Shown one piece after another: positions 17,726 to 27,337 of a DNA stretch of 64,000 nt. The notes beneath the pieces are model-generated. The model was given only the letters and a program-made list of their open reading frames with translations, was not told where the DNA came from and made no database searches. The stretch comes from DASQPR01 sp963836775. GTDB lineage: Bacteria > Actinomycetota > Actinomycetes > Mycobacteriales > Micromonosporaceae. The stretch is from the NCBI GenBank assembly GCA_963836775.1, contig CAWIKR010000002.1, positions 2,232,001-2,296,000 on the forward strand. Direction: 5' to 3'. Made by a program: the position numbers and the translations under genes. How positions within the stretch are numbered: the first letter of the stretch is position 1; each line of letters begins with the position of its first letter.

Positions 17726-18229
17726 TTAGTGGTGGTCGCCGTCGGCGAGGGTGTCCTCGTGCCGCTTCACCGAGCGCACGATCTCAGCCTCGGCCTCGGT
17801 CCGGCCCACCCAGGTCGCGCCCTCGACGCTCTTGCCCGGCTCAAGATCCTTGTAGACCTCGAAGAAGTGCTGGATCTCGAGGCGATCAAATTCGCCGACG
17901 TGGTGGATGTCGCGCAGGTGCTCCAGCCGCGGGTCATAGGCCGGGACGCAGAGGACCTTGTCGTCGCCGCCCTTTTCGTCGGTCATCCGGAACATGCCGA
18001 TCGCCCGGCACCGGATCAGGCACCCTGGAAAGGTCGGCTCCTGCACCAGGACAAGGGCGTCCAGCGGGTCGCCGTCCTCGCCCAGAGTGCCCTCGATGAA
18101 GCCGTAGTCGGCGGGGTATTGAGTAGAGGTGAATAGCGTCCGGTCCAAACGGATGCGTCCGGTCGCGTGATCCACTTCGTATTTGTTGCGCTGCCCCTTG
18201 GGGATCTCAACCGTGACGTCGAAATCCAT
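17726..18229 (-). CDS. ppa: Inorganic pyrophosphatase
   Basis: Soluble family I pyrophosphatase of 167 residues, the usual bacterial size, hydrolysing PPi to 2 Pi with Mg2+. Family landmarks are EIPKGQRNKYE near the N-terminus, the active-site block YGFIEGTLGEDGDPLDALVL (four acidic metal ligands) and the VPAYDPR region. The ATG at 18229 has a GAGGAG ribosome-binding site at proper spacing; a much longer reading frame upstream is only the complement of dacB. It is divergent from dacB, the same arrangement as Rv3628/Rv3627c. Confidence 0.96.
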   Translation of the reverse strand: MDFDVTVEIPKGQRNKYEVDHATGRIRLDRTLFTSTQYPADYGFIEGTLGEDGDPLDALVLVQEPTFPGCLIRCRAIGMFRMTDEKGGDDKVLCVPAYDPRLEHLRDIHHVGEFDRLEIQHFFEVYKDLEPGKSVEGATWVGRTEAEAEIVRSVKRHEDTLADGDHH

Positions 18230-18416
18230 CAGCCACCGCTCCTCAACATCGAGTTCGCCACCTTCTGGCCATCCTCGGCTAGTCTCGCCTAGCAACAAGA
18301 CAACGCCACCAACGAGGGCCCGCGGAGAGGCATGCTTCACACTACGGCCCGTAAATAGATCATGGCGGTTGTTCGGCAGCGTCATCTCTTTGGTGGCGGA
18401 GGGCGGGGGGAAAGGC

Positions 18417-21400
18417 GTGTCTGAGGTGGAGACGGAGGCCGTCGCCGTCGGCAGTGAACCCGCAGGTGGATGGCTTGCGGGCGACCGTCCCGCGGACAAC
18501 GCCGTGACCGTCTCGGTCGATGCGCCGGCGCCAGATTTTGCCCCCCAATCGATCGACGCCTCCCTGACACCCGAGTTCTCCGCCCCGGATCCCAATCCCG
18601 AGCCGCCGGCCGAATTCACCCCGGCGAATTTCGTGCCGGACGAATTCGTCCCGGCCGAGCCGGCCCCTGATCCATCGATCTTCACCGCTCCGGAGACGCC
18701 GGACGATGAGCCCGAGTCGGCGGACTCGGATGCGGACGACCAGGATGCGGACGACCCGGACGCGGATTCTGACTCGGACCCGGATTCTGACTCTGCTGGC
18801 CGCGGCGACGAGCCGGACGACACGGAGCCCGAGGCGGCCGCTGAGGATGCGGTCACGGTGCCGGTCGGTTCGTTCGGGTCCTCTCCGTCGTTCGATGCTC
18901 CGTCGTTCGATGCTCCGTCGTCCGGCGGTCTGTCGGAGCCAGTGGAAGTGCAGGCCGCGGTGCCAGCGGCTGTGCCGCCCGCACCGCCAGCGGCTGTGTC
19001 GCCCGCACCGCCAGCGGCTGTGCCGCCCGCTCCGCCAGCAGAGGTGCCGCCCGAGAAGCCGAAGCCGGCTGGACCCAAACTCACTCCGATCTCGCAGCTT
19101 CAGGCACGCGCCGCGTCCGGCCAGCGGGGCCGGGCTTCGGTCACGCCCGCACCGTTCCGGACCGATGAGGAACTGGCCCGCGAGCGGGCGGCTCGCGAGA
19201 CGATGCCGGCGCAATTCGGGCCGCCGGCACCGGATCCGACGCCGACTCCGATGGCGCCGCCACCCATCGTCGGCGCCGGGACGTCCGGATCCGCACCGGT
19301 GTCGACACCGCCGGCTCCGGCTCCCGAGTCCGCCCCGGCCGCGACCGGGTCGGCGTCCGTTTCCGCGCCGCCGGCGTCGTTTGTCTCCGGGTCGGCTTCG
19401 GCGGTCTCCGGGTCGGCATCGGTGGTCTCCGGATCGGCTTCAATGGCGTCCGGGTCGGCCGCGGTGGTCTCCGGATCGGCATCCGTGTCGACGCCGCCCG
19501 CCTCGGTTTCGGCGCCGCCGGCCCCGGTTTCCACGCCGCCGGCTTCGGTTTCAGCGCCGCCGGCCGAGAAGGCCAAGCCGGTGCTCAAGCCGGTGGGTTC
19601 GTCCGGAGTGTCGGCACGGGCGCGAGTCGCGCCGCCGGATCCGAACCGGATCCCGCTTGAGCCGACTCCAGAGGAATTGGCCGCCCGCGCGGAGGCCGAG
19701 CGTCAGGTGCAAGCAGCCCAGCAGGCCGCTTACGAGCAGGCAATGCGCGACCAGGCCGCCCATGAGCAGGCGATGCGCGAGCACGCCGCCCACGAGCAGG
19801 CGGCGCGGGACGAAGCGGCCCGCCGTCAGGCCGCCCATGAGCAGGCCATCCGCGATCAGGCCGCCCGAGAGCAGGCAGCCCGGGACGAAGCGGCCTGGCA
19901 GCAGGCCGCCCGCGACGAGGCAGCCAGGCAGCATCTGGCGCACGAGCAGATGTTGCGTGACCAGGTCGCCCGGGAGCAGGCCGCCCGGGAGCAAGCCGGA
20001 CGAGAGCAGGCGGCGCGGGACGCGGCCGCCGCCGAGCACGCTGCTCGGGAGCACGCCGCCAGCCAGGAGGCCGCCCGCCAGCAGGCGCTGGAGCAGGCGA
20101 GCCGGGAGAAGGCGATGCGGGAGCACGCCGCGCGTGCCGCTCAGGCCGCCGCGGCCGCGCAGACCGGTCAGATCCCGGCCGTACGCAGTACGCCCGCTCA
20201 GGCATTCCCGCACTACGCCCCGGGTCCGGTCGCCGACCCGACCCCGTGGTCGGCGCCGGTGCCGGACGCCGAGGTCCCGACTTCGGAGCCGAAGCGACGC
20301 CAGGCTGGTCGCTGGGCGTTGGTCGCCGGCGTGATCGTGGTGCTGCTGCTCGGCGGTGGTTTCATCGGCCTGCGTACGCTCCGCGACAAGCCCCAGCCCA
20401 ACCTCGCCAAGGTGCCGGTGTTCGGCACCCCGGGTGCGGTGCTCGGGGCGCCGGCCGGGGACTCGCCGATCCCGTCGCGGGCCGCGCTGGCCGCCGCCCT
20501 CGCCAAGCCGCTGAAGGATGCCCGTCTGGGCTCGCACGTCTCGTTCCAAGTCTCCGACCTGGTCACCGGGGAGGCACTGTTCGGGCAGAACCAGCTCAGC
20601 CCGACCACTCCGGCGTCCACCATGAAGCTGGCCACCGCCGGCACGCTGCTCAACCTGCTCGGTCCGAACCATCGCTTCACTACCAAGGTGGTGGCCGGGT
20701 CGAAGCCTGGCGTGGTGGTCCTGGTCGGTGGCGGTGACCCGACTTTGACGGCGGCCGCCAAGAGCGCCAACTATCCCGGAGCGGCATCCCTGTCCGACCT
20801 GGCCAACCAGGTCAAGCAGGCGCTCGGTGGCACCAAGCCGACCCAGGTGGTCATCGACACGTCACTGTTCACCGGGCCGACCACGGCACCCGGTTGGGAA
20901 CCGTCGGATGCGCATTCCAGTTATGCGACTCCGATCTATTCGCTGACGACCGACGGCGGCCGCAAGGATCCGAGCAATGTCGGTGACGCCAAGCGCTACG
21001 ACAACACCGCACTCGCCGCCGGTCAGCTATTCGCCAAGGAACTCGGCCTGCCGGCGACCGCGGTGGTCTCCGGCCGCGCCGGCGCCGGAGCCACCGAACT
21101 CGGTTCGGTCCAGTCGGCGCCGCTGCTGCGGATCCTCGACACCATGCTCATCACCAGCGACAACGTGGTGGCCGAATTCATGGCGCGCCAAGTGGCGATC
21201 GCGGTGCACCGCCCGGCCAGTTTCGCCGGTGCCGCCGACGCCGTGGAGGGCGAGCTCGCCAAGATGGGCGTGCCGATGCAGGGCGTGACGATCGTCGACG
21301 GCAGCGGCCTCTCGCCCAAAGACAAGCTGACTCCGGCGATGCTCGCCAGCCTGCTGCACTACGCGGCCAGCGATGACCACCCGACGATGCACGGCATCTT

Positions 21401-21662
21401 CAGTGGCCTGCCGGTGGCGGGCTGGAGCGGCACTCTCGCCGGCCGGTTCGACGAGAAGGGTTCGACCGGCGCGCGCGGCCTGTTCCGCGCCAAGACCGGC
21501 ACGCTCGACGGCGTACACGCGCTGGCCGGTACGTTGATCGACGCGTCCGGGCGGCCACTGATCTTCATCCTGCTGCTCGACAACGTGGCATGGAACGCCC
21601 GATACGACATCGCCATGGACAAGCTCGGCGCGGCGGTCGCGGCCTGCGGCTGCAGCTCCTAG
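18417..21662 (+). CDS. dacB: D-alanyl-D-alanine carboxypeptidase (PBP4/DacB) with giant cytoplasmic tail
   Basis: 1081 residues; peptidase S13 enzymes are normally about 450-500. The C-terminal catalytic domain has all three penicillin-binding motifs: STMK (Ser734, Lys737), SDN at 914-916 and KTG at 1026-1028. A single membrane helix at about 633-653 precedes it, preceded by KRR, so the catalytic domain is outside and about 630 residues are inside. The tail contains an acidic Asp/Glu/Ser region, Pro/Ala/Val repeats (8-residue AVPPAPPA-like copies near 18960-19035), and a predicted coiled coil (about 420-585) of repeated EQAARDQAA-type heptads. The start is GTG 18417, behind GGGGGAAAGG. It trims or cross-links peptidoglycan stems; the tail may scaffold cytoplasmic partners (inference). 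Confidence 0.92.
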   Translation: MSEVETEAVAVGSEPAGGWLAGDRPADNAVTVSVDAPAPDFAPQSIDASLTPEFSAPDPNPEPPAEFTPANFVPDEFVPAEPAPDPSIFTAPETPDDEPESADSDADDQDADDPDADSDSDPDSDSAGRGDEPDDTEPEAAAEDAVTVPVGSFGSSPSFDAPSFDAPSSGGLSEPVEVQAAVPAAVPPAPPAAVSPAPPAAVPPAPPAEVPPEKPKPAGPKLTPISQLQARAASGQRGRASVTPAPFRTDEELARERAARETMPAQFGPPAPDPTPTPMAPPPIVGAGTSGSAPVSTPPAPAPESAPAATGSASVSAPPASFVSGSASAVSGSASVVSGSASMASGSAAVVSGSASVSTPPASVSAPPAPVSTPPASVSAPPAEKAKPVLKPVGSSGVSARARVAPPDPNRIPLEPTPEELAARAEAERQVQAAQQAAYEQAMRDQAAHEQAMREHAAHEQAARDEAARRQAAHEQAIRDQAAREQAARDEAAWQQAARDEAARQHLAHEQMLRDQVAREQAAREQAGREQAARDAAAAEHAAREHAASQEAARQQALEQASREKAMREHAARAAQAAAAAQTGQIPAVRSTPAQAFPHYAPGPVADPTPWSAPVPDAEVPTSEPKRRQAGRWALVAGVIVVLLLGGGFIGLRTLRDKPQPNLAKVPVFGTPGAVLGAPAGDSPIPSRAALAAALAKPLKDARLGSHVSFQVSDLVTGEALFGQNQLSPTTPASTMKLATAGTLLNLLGPNHRFTTKVVAGSKPGVVVLVGGGDPTLTAAAKSANYPGAASLSDLANQVKQALGGTKPTQVVIDTSLFTGPTTAPGWEPSDAHSSYATPIYSLTTDGGRKDPSNVGDAKRYDNTALAAGQLFAKELGLPATAVVSGRAGAGATELGSVQSAPLLRILDTMLITSDNVVAEFMARQVAIAVHRPASFAGAADAVEGELAKMGVPMQGVTIVDGSGLSPKDKLTPAMLASLLHYAASDDHPTMHGIFSGLPVAGWSGTLAGRFDEKGSTGARGLFRAKTGTLDGVHALAGTLIDASGRPLIFILLLDNVAWNARYDIAMDKLGAAVAACGCSS

Positions 21663-21765
21663 CGGCGACCCCGGTGCCGGATCGGCGGGGGCAGCGCCCT
21701 GGGCTCCGGCCATGATCACGCGTTATCCGGGTTGACCTGAGCGTCGCGCGGGTACCTTAGTTGGC

Positions 21766-22809
21766 ATGCAGCTCGTGGACTGGGACCTGGCCGCCGCGAC
21801 CGCCCGCACGCTCGGTAAGGGCGGGCCGGACGTGTCGCTGACCGAGGCCGCCGAGGTGGTCGCCGAGTTGCGGCGGCTCACCGATGAGGCGGTCGGGCAC
21901 GTCATCGACTTCTCGAAGCTGACCCCGCAGGTCGGCCACCGTGCCGTTCGAGTCGTGGATCGAGCCGACTGGGCGGCGGTCAACATCAACGGCCTGAAGC
22001 ACGTCATCGATCCGCTGGCCGTCCGGCTCACGAAGGGCAAGGAGCCCGGCGGCTTGGCCGCGATGGTCGGCCCGCGCCTGACCGGAGTGCAGGCCGGCAC
22101 GGTCCTGGCCTACATGTCGGGCAAGGTGCTGGGCCAGTTCGAGGTGTTCTCCACCGATCCGGGCGAGCTGCTGCTGGTGGCTCCGAACATCGTCGAGGTG
22201 GAGCGCAAGATCGGCGCCGTGCCCCGGGACTTCCGGCTCTGGGTGTGCCTGCACGAGGTCACCCACCGCACCCAGTTCACCGCGGTGCCGTGGATGCGTG
22301 GCTACTTCCTGAGCGAGGTGCAGGCATTCGTGGACGCCTCGCAAGCCAGCATGGAGCAGTTCACCGATCGGCTGCGCAACGGGCTGTCGGCTCTCGCCGA
22401 CGCGGTCCGCAACCCGGACTCGCGCGCCTCAGTCCTGGATCTGGTGCAGTCGCCGGCCCAGAAGGCAGTGGTGGATCGGCTCACCGCGCTCGGCACTGTG
22501 CTGGAGGGGCATGCCGAGTTCGTGATGGACGGGGTCGGCCCGGAGGTGATCCCCACCGTCGCCGACATTCGCGCCAAGTTCAACAAGCGTCGCGAAAGCC
22601 ACAACCCAATTGAAAAGGTGTTCCGCCGCCTCCTTGGGATCGACGCGAAGATGCAGCAATACATCCAGGGTCACAAGTTCGTGCAGACCATCGTGGACCA
22701 GGTCGGCATCGAGAAGTTCAACCTGATCTGGACGTCGCCGACGACGCTCCCGCGCCTCGACGAGATCACCGATCCGCAGGCGTGGGTCAGTCGCGTCGTC
22801 GGCGCCTGA
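21766..22809 (+). CDS. Zinc-dependent metalloprotease, DUF2342 family
   Basis: 347-residue protein with the zincin motif HEVTH at 163-167 inside LWVCLHEVTHRTQF, and the C-terminal block characteristic of the actinobacterial DUF2342 family (annotated both as zinc-dependent metalloprotease and as F420-biosynthesis-associated). No signal peptide or membrane helix is visible, so it is probably cytoplasmic. Substrate is unknown. The place between dacB and tilS is the same as Rv3626c in M. tuberculosis. The ATG start is unambiguous and tilS begins 8 bp after its stop. Confidence 0.86.
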   Translation: MQLVDWDLAAATARTLGKGGPDVSLTEAAEVVAELRRLTDEAVGHVIDFSKLTPQVGHRAVRVVDRADWAAVNINGLKHVIDPLAVRLTKGKEPGGLAAMVGPRLTGVQAGTVLAYMSGKVLGQFEVFSTDPGELLLVAPNIVEVERKIGAVPRDFRLWVCLHEVTHRTQFTAVPWMRGYFLSEVQAFVDASQASMEQFTDRLRNGLSALADAVRNPDSRASVLDLVQSPAQKAVVDRLTALGTVLEGHAEFVMDGVGPEVIPTVADIRAKFNKRRESHNPIEKVFRRLLGIDAKMQQYIQGHKFVQTIVDQVGIEKFNLIWTSPTTLPRLDEITDPQAWVSRVVGA

Positions 22810-22816
22810 CCCGGCC

Positions 22817-23815
22817 GTGGCCGCTCTGCCCGCTGCCGTCGGTGCCGTACGCACCGCGGTCCGGCGCTCGCTGCAGCGGCTGGACCTGCCACCCGGCTCG
22901 TTGATCCTGGTCGCCTGCTCGGGCGGTGCGGACTCGCTGGCGTTGGCCGCCGAGGCCGCCTTCGTCGCCCCGCGGATCGGCTTAGCGGCCGGACTGGTGA
23001 CGATTGATCACGGACTTCAGATCGGTTCGGCGGATCGAGCCGGTCAATTGGTGGCCTGGGCCGCCACCGCCGGCCTGGCTCCGGCGATCGCGTGCGCGGT
23101 GGACGCGACGCCACACGGCGACGGCCCGGAGGCGGCGGCCCGATCGGCGCGCTACCGGGCTCTTGCCGCGGCGGCGAAGCAGGCCGGTGCGGTTGCCGTG
23201 CTGCTCGGTCACACGCTCGATGATCAAGCCGAAACGGTGCTGCTGGCGCTCACCCGGGGGTCCGGACCGCGCGGCATCGCCGCCATGCCGGACGTACGCG
23301 ACCAGGACGGTGTCCGGTTCGTCCGGCCACTGCTCCGGGTGCCTCGGCCCCAGACCGTCGCAGCCTGTGCTGATCTTGGTCTCAAGCCGTGGCAGGACCC
23401 GCACAACGACGATCCGGCGTACGCCCGCTCGCGCCTCCGGGCGGCGATGCCGGCACTGATCGAGGTGCTCGGCGACGACGTCGTGACCAATCTTGCCCGG
23501 ACCGCTCGCCTGGTCGCCGCCGACGCCGAATTGCTGGACCGGCTCGCCGACGAGGCCCGCCCGACTGTCAACAGCGCCGAGGGCGGGCTGATCGTCAGTG
23601 CGCTCGGTGACCTGCCGGCTTCGCTGCGTACGCGGATCCTCCGCCGCTTTGCCCTGGACGCCGGCGCCGGCGCGGCGGCACTCGGCTCCGTCCATATCGA
23701 GGCGCTCGACGCGTTGATCACCAACTGGCACGGTCAGGGTCCGGTCGGCCTTCCCGGCGGTGTACGCATTGGACGGCGCGGTGACTTGTTGCTTACTCGC
23801 CGAGTTGGTTTGTAA
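22817..23815 (+). CDS. tilS: tRNA(Ile)-lysidine synthetase
   Basis: 332-residue N-type ATP pyrophosphatase that converts the wobble C34 of tRNA-Ile(CAU) to lysidine, making it read AUA. The PP-loop SGGADS begins at Ser35, followed by GLVTIDHGLQ and GHTLDDQAETVLLALTRG, the family's catalytic HxxDDxxET block. The C-terminal domain is short, as in other actinobacteria. GTG 22817 is the start, 8 bp behind the metalloprotease, consistent with co-transcription. Confidence 0.94.
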   Translation: MAALPAAVGAVRTAVRRSLQRLDLPPGSLILVACSGGADSLALAAEAAFVAPRIGLAAGLVTIDHGLQIGSADRAGQLVAWAATAGLAPAIACAVDATPHGDGPEAAARSARYRALAAAAKQAGAVAVLLGHTLDDQAETVLLALTRGSGPRGIAAMPDVRDQDGVRFVRPLLRVPRPQTVAACADLGLKPWQDPHNDDPAYARSRLRAAMPALIEVLGDDVVTNLARTARLVAADAELLDRLADEARPTVNSAEGGLIVSALGDLPASLRTRILRRFALDAGAGAAALGSVHIEALDALITNWHGQGPVGLPGGVRIGRRGDLLLTRRVGL

Positions 23816-23868
23816 CAGTTTCTTGGCAGGACTGGTCATTACACCCCGGCACGAGATCTGATGGTGGC

Positions 23869-25470
23869 GTGCCAACCATTGCCGCAAACCTTGCCCGCAA
23901 AGCCGTCTACGCTCCGCGCGGGGTCGTAGCCACCAGCCAGCCCCTCGCCGCCACCGCGGGGCTGGGCATTCTCCGGGCCGGCGGCAACGCGGTGGACGCC
24001 GCGCTGGCATCCGCGATCGCGCACACGATCGTCTCGCCCGGCTCCAACGACATCGGCGGCGATCTCTTTGCCATCGTCTGGGACGGCGAGCGGCTGCACG
24101 GGCTGAACGCCTCCGGGCGGTCGCCGGCGGCGCTGACCCTTGAGGCGGTCTCGGGCGGGGATGCCATGCCAACCCACGGCTGGCTTCCGGTGACCATCCC
24201 CGGCGCTCCGGCCGGCTGGCGGGACCTGCACGAACGGTTCGGGTCGTTGCCGTTCGAGGCGCTCTTCGACGACGCGATCACGTTCGCCTCGAAGGGTTAC
24301 CCGGTGTCACCACGGATCGCCGCCGGCTGGACCCGGACCGCGGCGATGCACACGTCACGGCTGATCGGTCCGGAGTTCGACGAGTGGACCCGCGTCTACA
24401 CCCGCAACGGCGTGGCACCGGCGGCCGGCGAACGGTTCGTCAACGAGGGCTCCGCGCGTACCCTCGAATTGATCGCGGCGACCCGGGCGGAGGCCTTCTA
24501 TTCCGGCGAGATCGCGCAGGCTCTGGCCGCGCACGCCGCGGCCACCGGCGGTCTGATCACCCTCGAAGACCTGGCGAACCACAGTTCGATGTGGGTCGAT
24601 CCGATCAGTGCCCGCTACCGCGATCATGAGGTCTGGGAGTTGCCGCCGAACGGGCAGGGCATCGCCGCGCTGATCGCGCTCGGCCTCCTCGACGGGGTGG
24701 ACCTGGCCCGCAAGACTCCGGCCGAGCGCATGCATCTGCAGATCGAGGCGATGAAGCTCGGCTACGCCGACGCCAGCGCGTTCGTCGCGGACCCGGAGAT
24801 CGCTCCGGCCCCGGTGGCCGAGCTGCTCTCCGAGGATTACCTGGCCGCGCGCCGCGCCCTGCTGACGGACAAGGCGCAGGTGCCGGAGGCCGGTGACCCG
24901 ATTCGGGGCGGCACCATTTATCTCTGCGCGGCCGACTCCGATGGCATGATGGTCAGCTTGATCCAGTCCAACTACATGGGCTTCGGTTCCCATGTCGTGC
25001 TCCCTGGATACGGCTTCAACCTGCAGAACCGCGGTGCCGGATTCTCGGTCGTGCCGGGGCACCCGAACGTCGCCGCGGGCGGCAAGCGGCCGTTCCACAC
25101 CATCATTCCCGGCTTCCTGACCAAGGGTGGCCGGCCGGTCGGACCGTTCGGCGTCATGGGCGGGCACATGCAGCCGCAGGGCCACCTGCAGGTCGTCATG
25201 TCGACCGTGGACGACGGCGTGGATCCGCAGCAGGCTCTGGATCGTCCGCGCTGGCGCTGGGAAACCGACCGGGACGTGTTTGTGGAGCCGGCTGTCAATG
25301 AGTCAGCCGTCACCGAGCTGCGGGACCGCGGCCACCAAGTGACCATTGAGGACAGTTCCGGCTTCGGTTACGGACAGGCGATCTGGCGACTCGACGACGG
25401 ACCTGGCGCCGGGTCGGGCTACGTCGCCGGCTCCGAGGCTCGCGCCGACGGATTGGCAATGGGCTATTAG
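23869..25470 (+). CDS. Gamma-glutamyltransferase-family Ntn hydrolase
   Basis: 533-residue precursor of the gamma-glutamyltranspeptidase fold, YwrD-like subgroup. The proenzyme is expected to self-cleave before the nucleophile Thr349 in GGTIYLC, giving large and small subunits. The small subunit has the FxxIIPGF and GGHMQPQGHLQV blocks of the family. No signal peptide is visible, so unlike classical GGT it may be cytoplasmic. The gene sits between tilS and a chitinase, a position not occupied in mycobacteria. Substrate could be glutathione-like or other gamma-glutamyl or amide compounds; actinobacteria mostly use mycothiol, so I do not assign one. Confidence 0.86.
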   Translation: MPTIAANLARKAVYAPRGVVATSQPLAATAGLGILRAGGNAVDAALASAIAHTIVSPGSNDIGGDLFAIVWDGERLHGLNASGRSPAALTLEAVSGGDAMPTHGWLPVTIPGAPAGWRDLHERFGSLPFEALFDDAITFASKGYPVSPRIAAGWTRTAAMHTSRLIGPEFDEWTRVYTRNGVAPAAGERFVNEGSARTLELIAATRAEAFYSGEIAQALAAHAAATGGLITLEDLANHSSMWVDPISARYRDHEVWELPPNGQGIAALIALGLLDGVDLARKTPAERMHLQIEAMKLGYADASAFVADPEIAPAPVAELLSEDYLAARRALLTDKAQVPEAGDPIRGGTIYLCAADSDGMMVSLIQSNYMGFGSHVVLPGYGFNLQNRGAGFSVVPGHPNVAAGGKRPFHTIIPGFLTKGGRPVGPFGVMGGHMQPQGHLQVVMSTVDDGVDPQQALDRPRWRWETDRDVFVEPAVNESAVTELRDRGHQVTIEDSSGFGYGQAIWRLDDGPGAGSGYVAGSEARADGLAMGY

Positions 25471-25510
25471 CACCGCTGCCACCCTGCCGGTTCTGGTAAC
25501 AACCCTTCAT

Positions 25511-25531
25511 CAATAGTAAGGACTATTGACA
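25511..25531 (+). promoter_or_regulatory. Operator-like inverted repeat overlapping a -35 box, chitinase promoter
   Basis: CAATAG-TAAGGA-CTATTG (25511-25528) is a perfect 6-bp-arm inverted repeat, and a consensus -35 hexamer TTGACA (25526-25531) overlaps its right arm. It lies 50-70 bp before the chitinase ATG. A repressor bound here would block polymerase. No convincing -10 is seen. Confidence 0.5.
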
Positions 25532-25580
25532 GAACGCTTGCCGCTGGGAAAGGTGTGCTCCAGGAGAGAGGAGCGCATCG

Positions 25581-27005
25581 ATGCTTTCTATGCGCAAGCG
25601 GCTCATTGCGATGTCTGCGCTGGTGATTGGCGCCGCAATGACGGTTCCGGCGACCAGCGCCGCGGCGGCCCAACCCGCCAATGACGCGCCGAAGAGCGTC
25701 GTCTCGGCATACTTCGCCGACTGGGACGTCTACGGACGGGGCTACTTCGTCAAAAACATTCCGGCCGACAAGATCAACGTCATTCAGTACGCATTCGGCG
25801 TGCCCAGCTTCGACCCGGCAAGCGGCGCGGTCGGCTGCAACATTCTCGACCCATGGGCCGACTATCAGCAGGTCTACTGGGACGGCACGAACAGTGTGGA
25901 CGGTCAGGGCGACGATCCCAGCAACCCGGATCAGCACCTGTTCGGCAACTTCAACCAGCTGGCCAAGCTCAAGGCCGCACACCCGGGTCTGAAGATCGAG
26001 ATCTCACTCGGTGGCTGGACGAAGTCGACCTGGTTCTCCGATCTCGCGGCGACGCCGGAGCGCCGGCAGGCCTTCGTGTCGGCCTGCATCGACACGTTCA
26101 TCAAGGGCAACCTGCCGGGCGGCGGGTGGCCGGAGAGCGCCGGCGGCATCGGCGCGGCTGCTGGTCTGTTCGACGGCATCGACCTGGACTGGGAATACCC
26201 GACCCAGGTGGCCGGCGGAAACGTCGACGTCAGCCCGGCCGACAAGCACAACGCCACCCTTCTGGCGGCCGAGTTCCGCAACCAGCTGGACGCCTACGGT
26301 GCCCAGACCGGCAAGCACTACCTGCTGACCGCGGCCATGCCGGCGGCCACCAGCGCCACGAAGTACTACGAGCTGAGCGCATTCTCGAAGTACCTCGACT
26401 GGGACAACATCATGGCCTACGACTACAACGTTCCGGGCGGCAACAGCGCGGCTCCGGACACGCTGTTCGGTCATGACCCGCGAGACCCGAACGCGGACGA
26501 CTGGACCTGGAACACCACCGGAACCGTCGCCAACTACCTGCTGCACGGTGTGCCGGCCGACAAGATCGTGGTGGGCGTGCCGTTCTACGGCAACCAGTAC
26601 ATCAACGTGTCCCAGACCAACAGCCACGGCCTGTTCGGCACGTTCGACAACGCCGGCCTGGACTCCAACGCCGTGCTCACGCCCGACATCGAGCCTCAGC
26701 CGACCTATCACGACCTGGTCGACGTCGCGGGCATCCTGACGCCGGACGGCACGGGAACCGGCGGATACACCGCCTACTGGGACCTGGCCGCCGGCGAGCC
26801 CTATCTGGCCAACCCGAACGGCACCCACAACCTGGCTTCCGGCACGGTCACGACGAACACCGTGATCAGCTACTCCAGCCCGGCCTCCATCGGTGAGCGC
26901 ACGCTGCTCATCAAGGGCCTGCACCTGCGTGGTGCGATGGTCTGGGAAATCAGCCAGGACTCGGACTCCGGCGCGCTGATCTCGGCGCTGAGCCCGCTGC
27001 TCTAA
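25581..27005 (+). CDS. Secreted GH18 chitinase (single domain)
   Basis: 474-residue exported endochitinase of glycoside hydrolase family 18, hydrolysing beta-1,4-N-acetylglucosamine polymers. The Sec signal peptide covers about 1-32 (MRKR, hydrophobic core, AAAA region). The catalytic signature DGIDLDWEYP has Asp198, Asp201, Asp203 and general acid Glu205. SLGGWTKS is the conserved third strand and MAYDYN the sixth. The insertion between strands 7 and 8 (GVPFYGNQYINV) is typical of subfamily A. No chitin-binding module is present. A ribosome-binding site GAGAGGAG precedes the ATG and an operator-like palindrome lies further upstream. It faces the second chitinase. Confidence 0.94.
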   Translation: MLSMRKRLIAMSALVIGAAMTVPATSAAAAQPANDAPKSVVSAYFADWDVYGRGYFVKNIPADKINVIQYAFGVPSFDPASGAVGCNILDPWADYQQVYWDGTNSVDGQGDDPSNPDQHLFGNFNQLAKLKAAHPGLKIEISLGGWTKSTWFSDLAATPERRQAFVSACIDTFIKGNLPGGGWPESAGGIGAAAGLFDGIDLDWEYPTQVAGGNVDVSPADKHNATLLAAEFRNQLDAYGAQTGKHYLLTAAMPAATSATKYYELSAFSKYLDWDNIMAYDYNVPGGNSAAPDTLFGHDPRDPNADDWTWNTTGTVANYLLHGVPADKIVVGVPFYGNQYINVSQTNSHGLFGTFDNAGLDSNAVLTPDIEPQPTYHDLVDVAGILTPDGTGTGGYTAYWDLAAGEPYLANPNGTHNLASGTVTTNTVISYSSPASIGERTLLIKGLHLRGAMVWEISQDSDSGALISALSPLL

Positions 27006-27074
27006 CGCACCATCCTTTCGCAGCTCGACCTTTCGCAGCACGACAACTCAACAAGCAACACCACCTGAAAGCGC

Positions 27075-27108
27075 GGTGGCCGGTGGGCTCACACCCCCGC
27101 CGGCCATC
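27075..27108 (+). terminator. Rho-independent-type hairpin after first chitinase
   Basis: A 13-bp stem with two G-T pairs (27075-27087 with 27096-27108) and an 8-base loop lies 70 bp past the chitinase stop, followed by a short T-rich stretch (CTCTTTGTTTG). Confidence 0.6.
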
Positions 27109-27337
27109 GCTGCTCTTTGTTTGAGTTGCGCCGGGGCTCAGAGCCGTGGCTGTTCTGAGAGCTTTGGGTTCGCGGTGGTCGTTGTGGGTGGGTCGGTGCG
27201 GCTCGCGTCCTCCCATTTCGCGGTACGCGGCGTGACTGCGTTCCAACCAAGGGCGGCGTGCCAATCGGGGACTAGCGGGCACCGACCGATGTGCGTCAAT
27301 GGACGAGTCAGACTTGGCACTCGCGAGAGGACCCATC

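Noticed and set aside
18230..19084. N-terminal extension of the pyrophosphatase frame
   Set aside because: The extra residues are the complement of dacB repeats; the real start is at 18229 with a ribosome-binding site.
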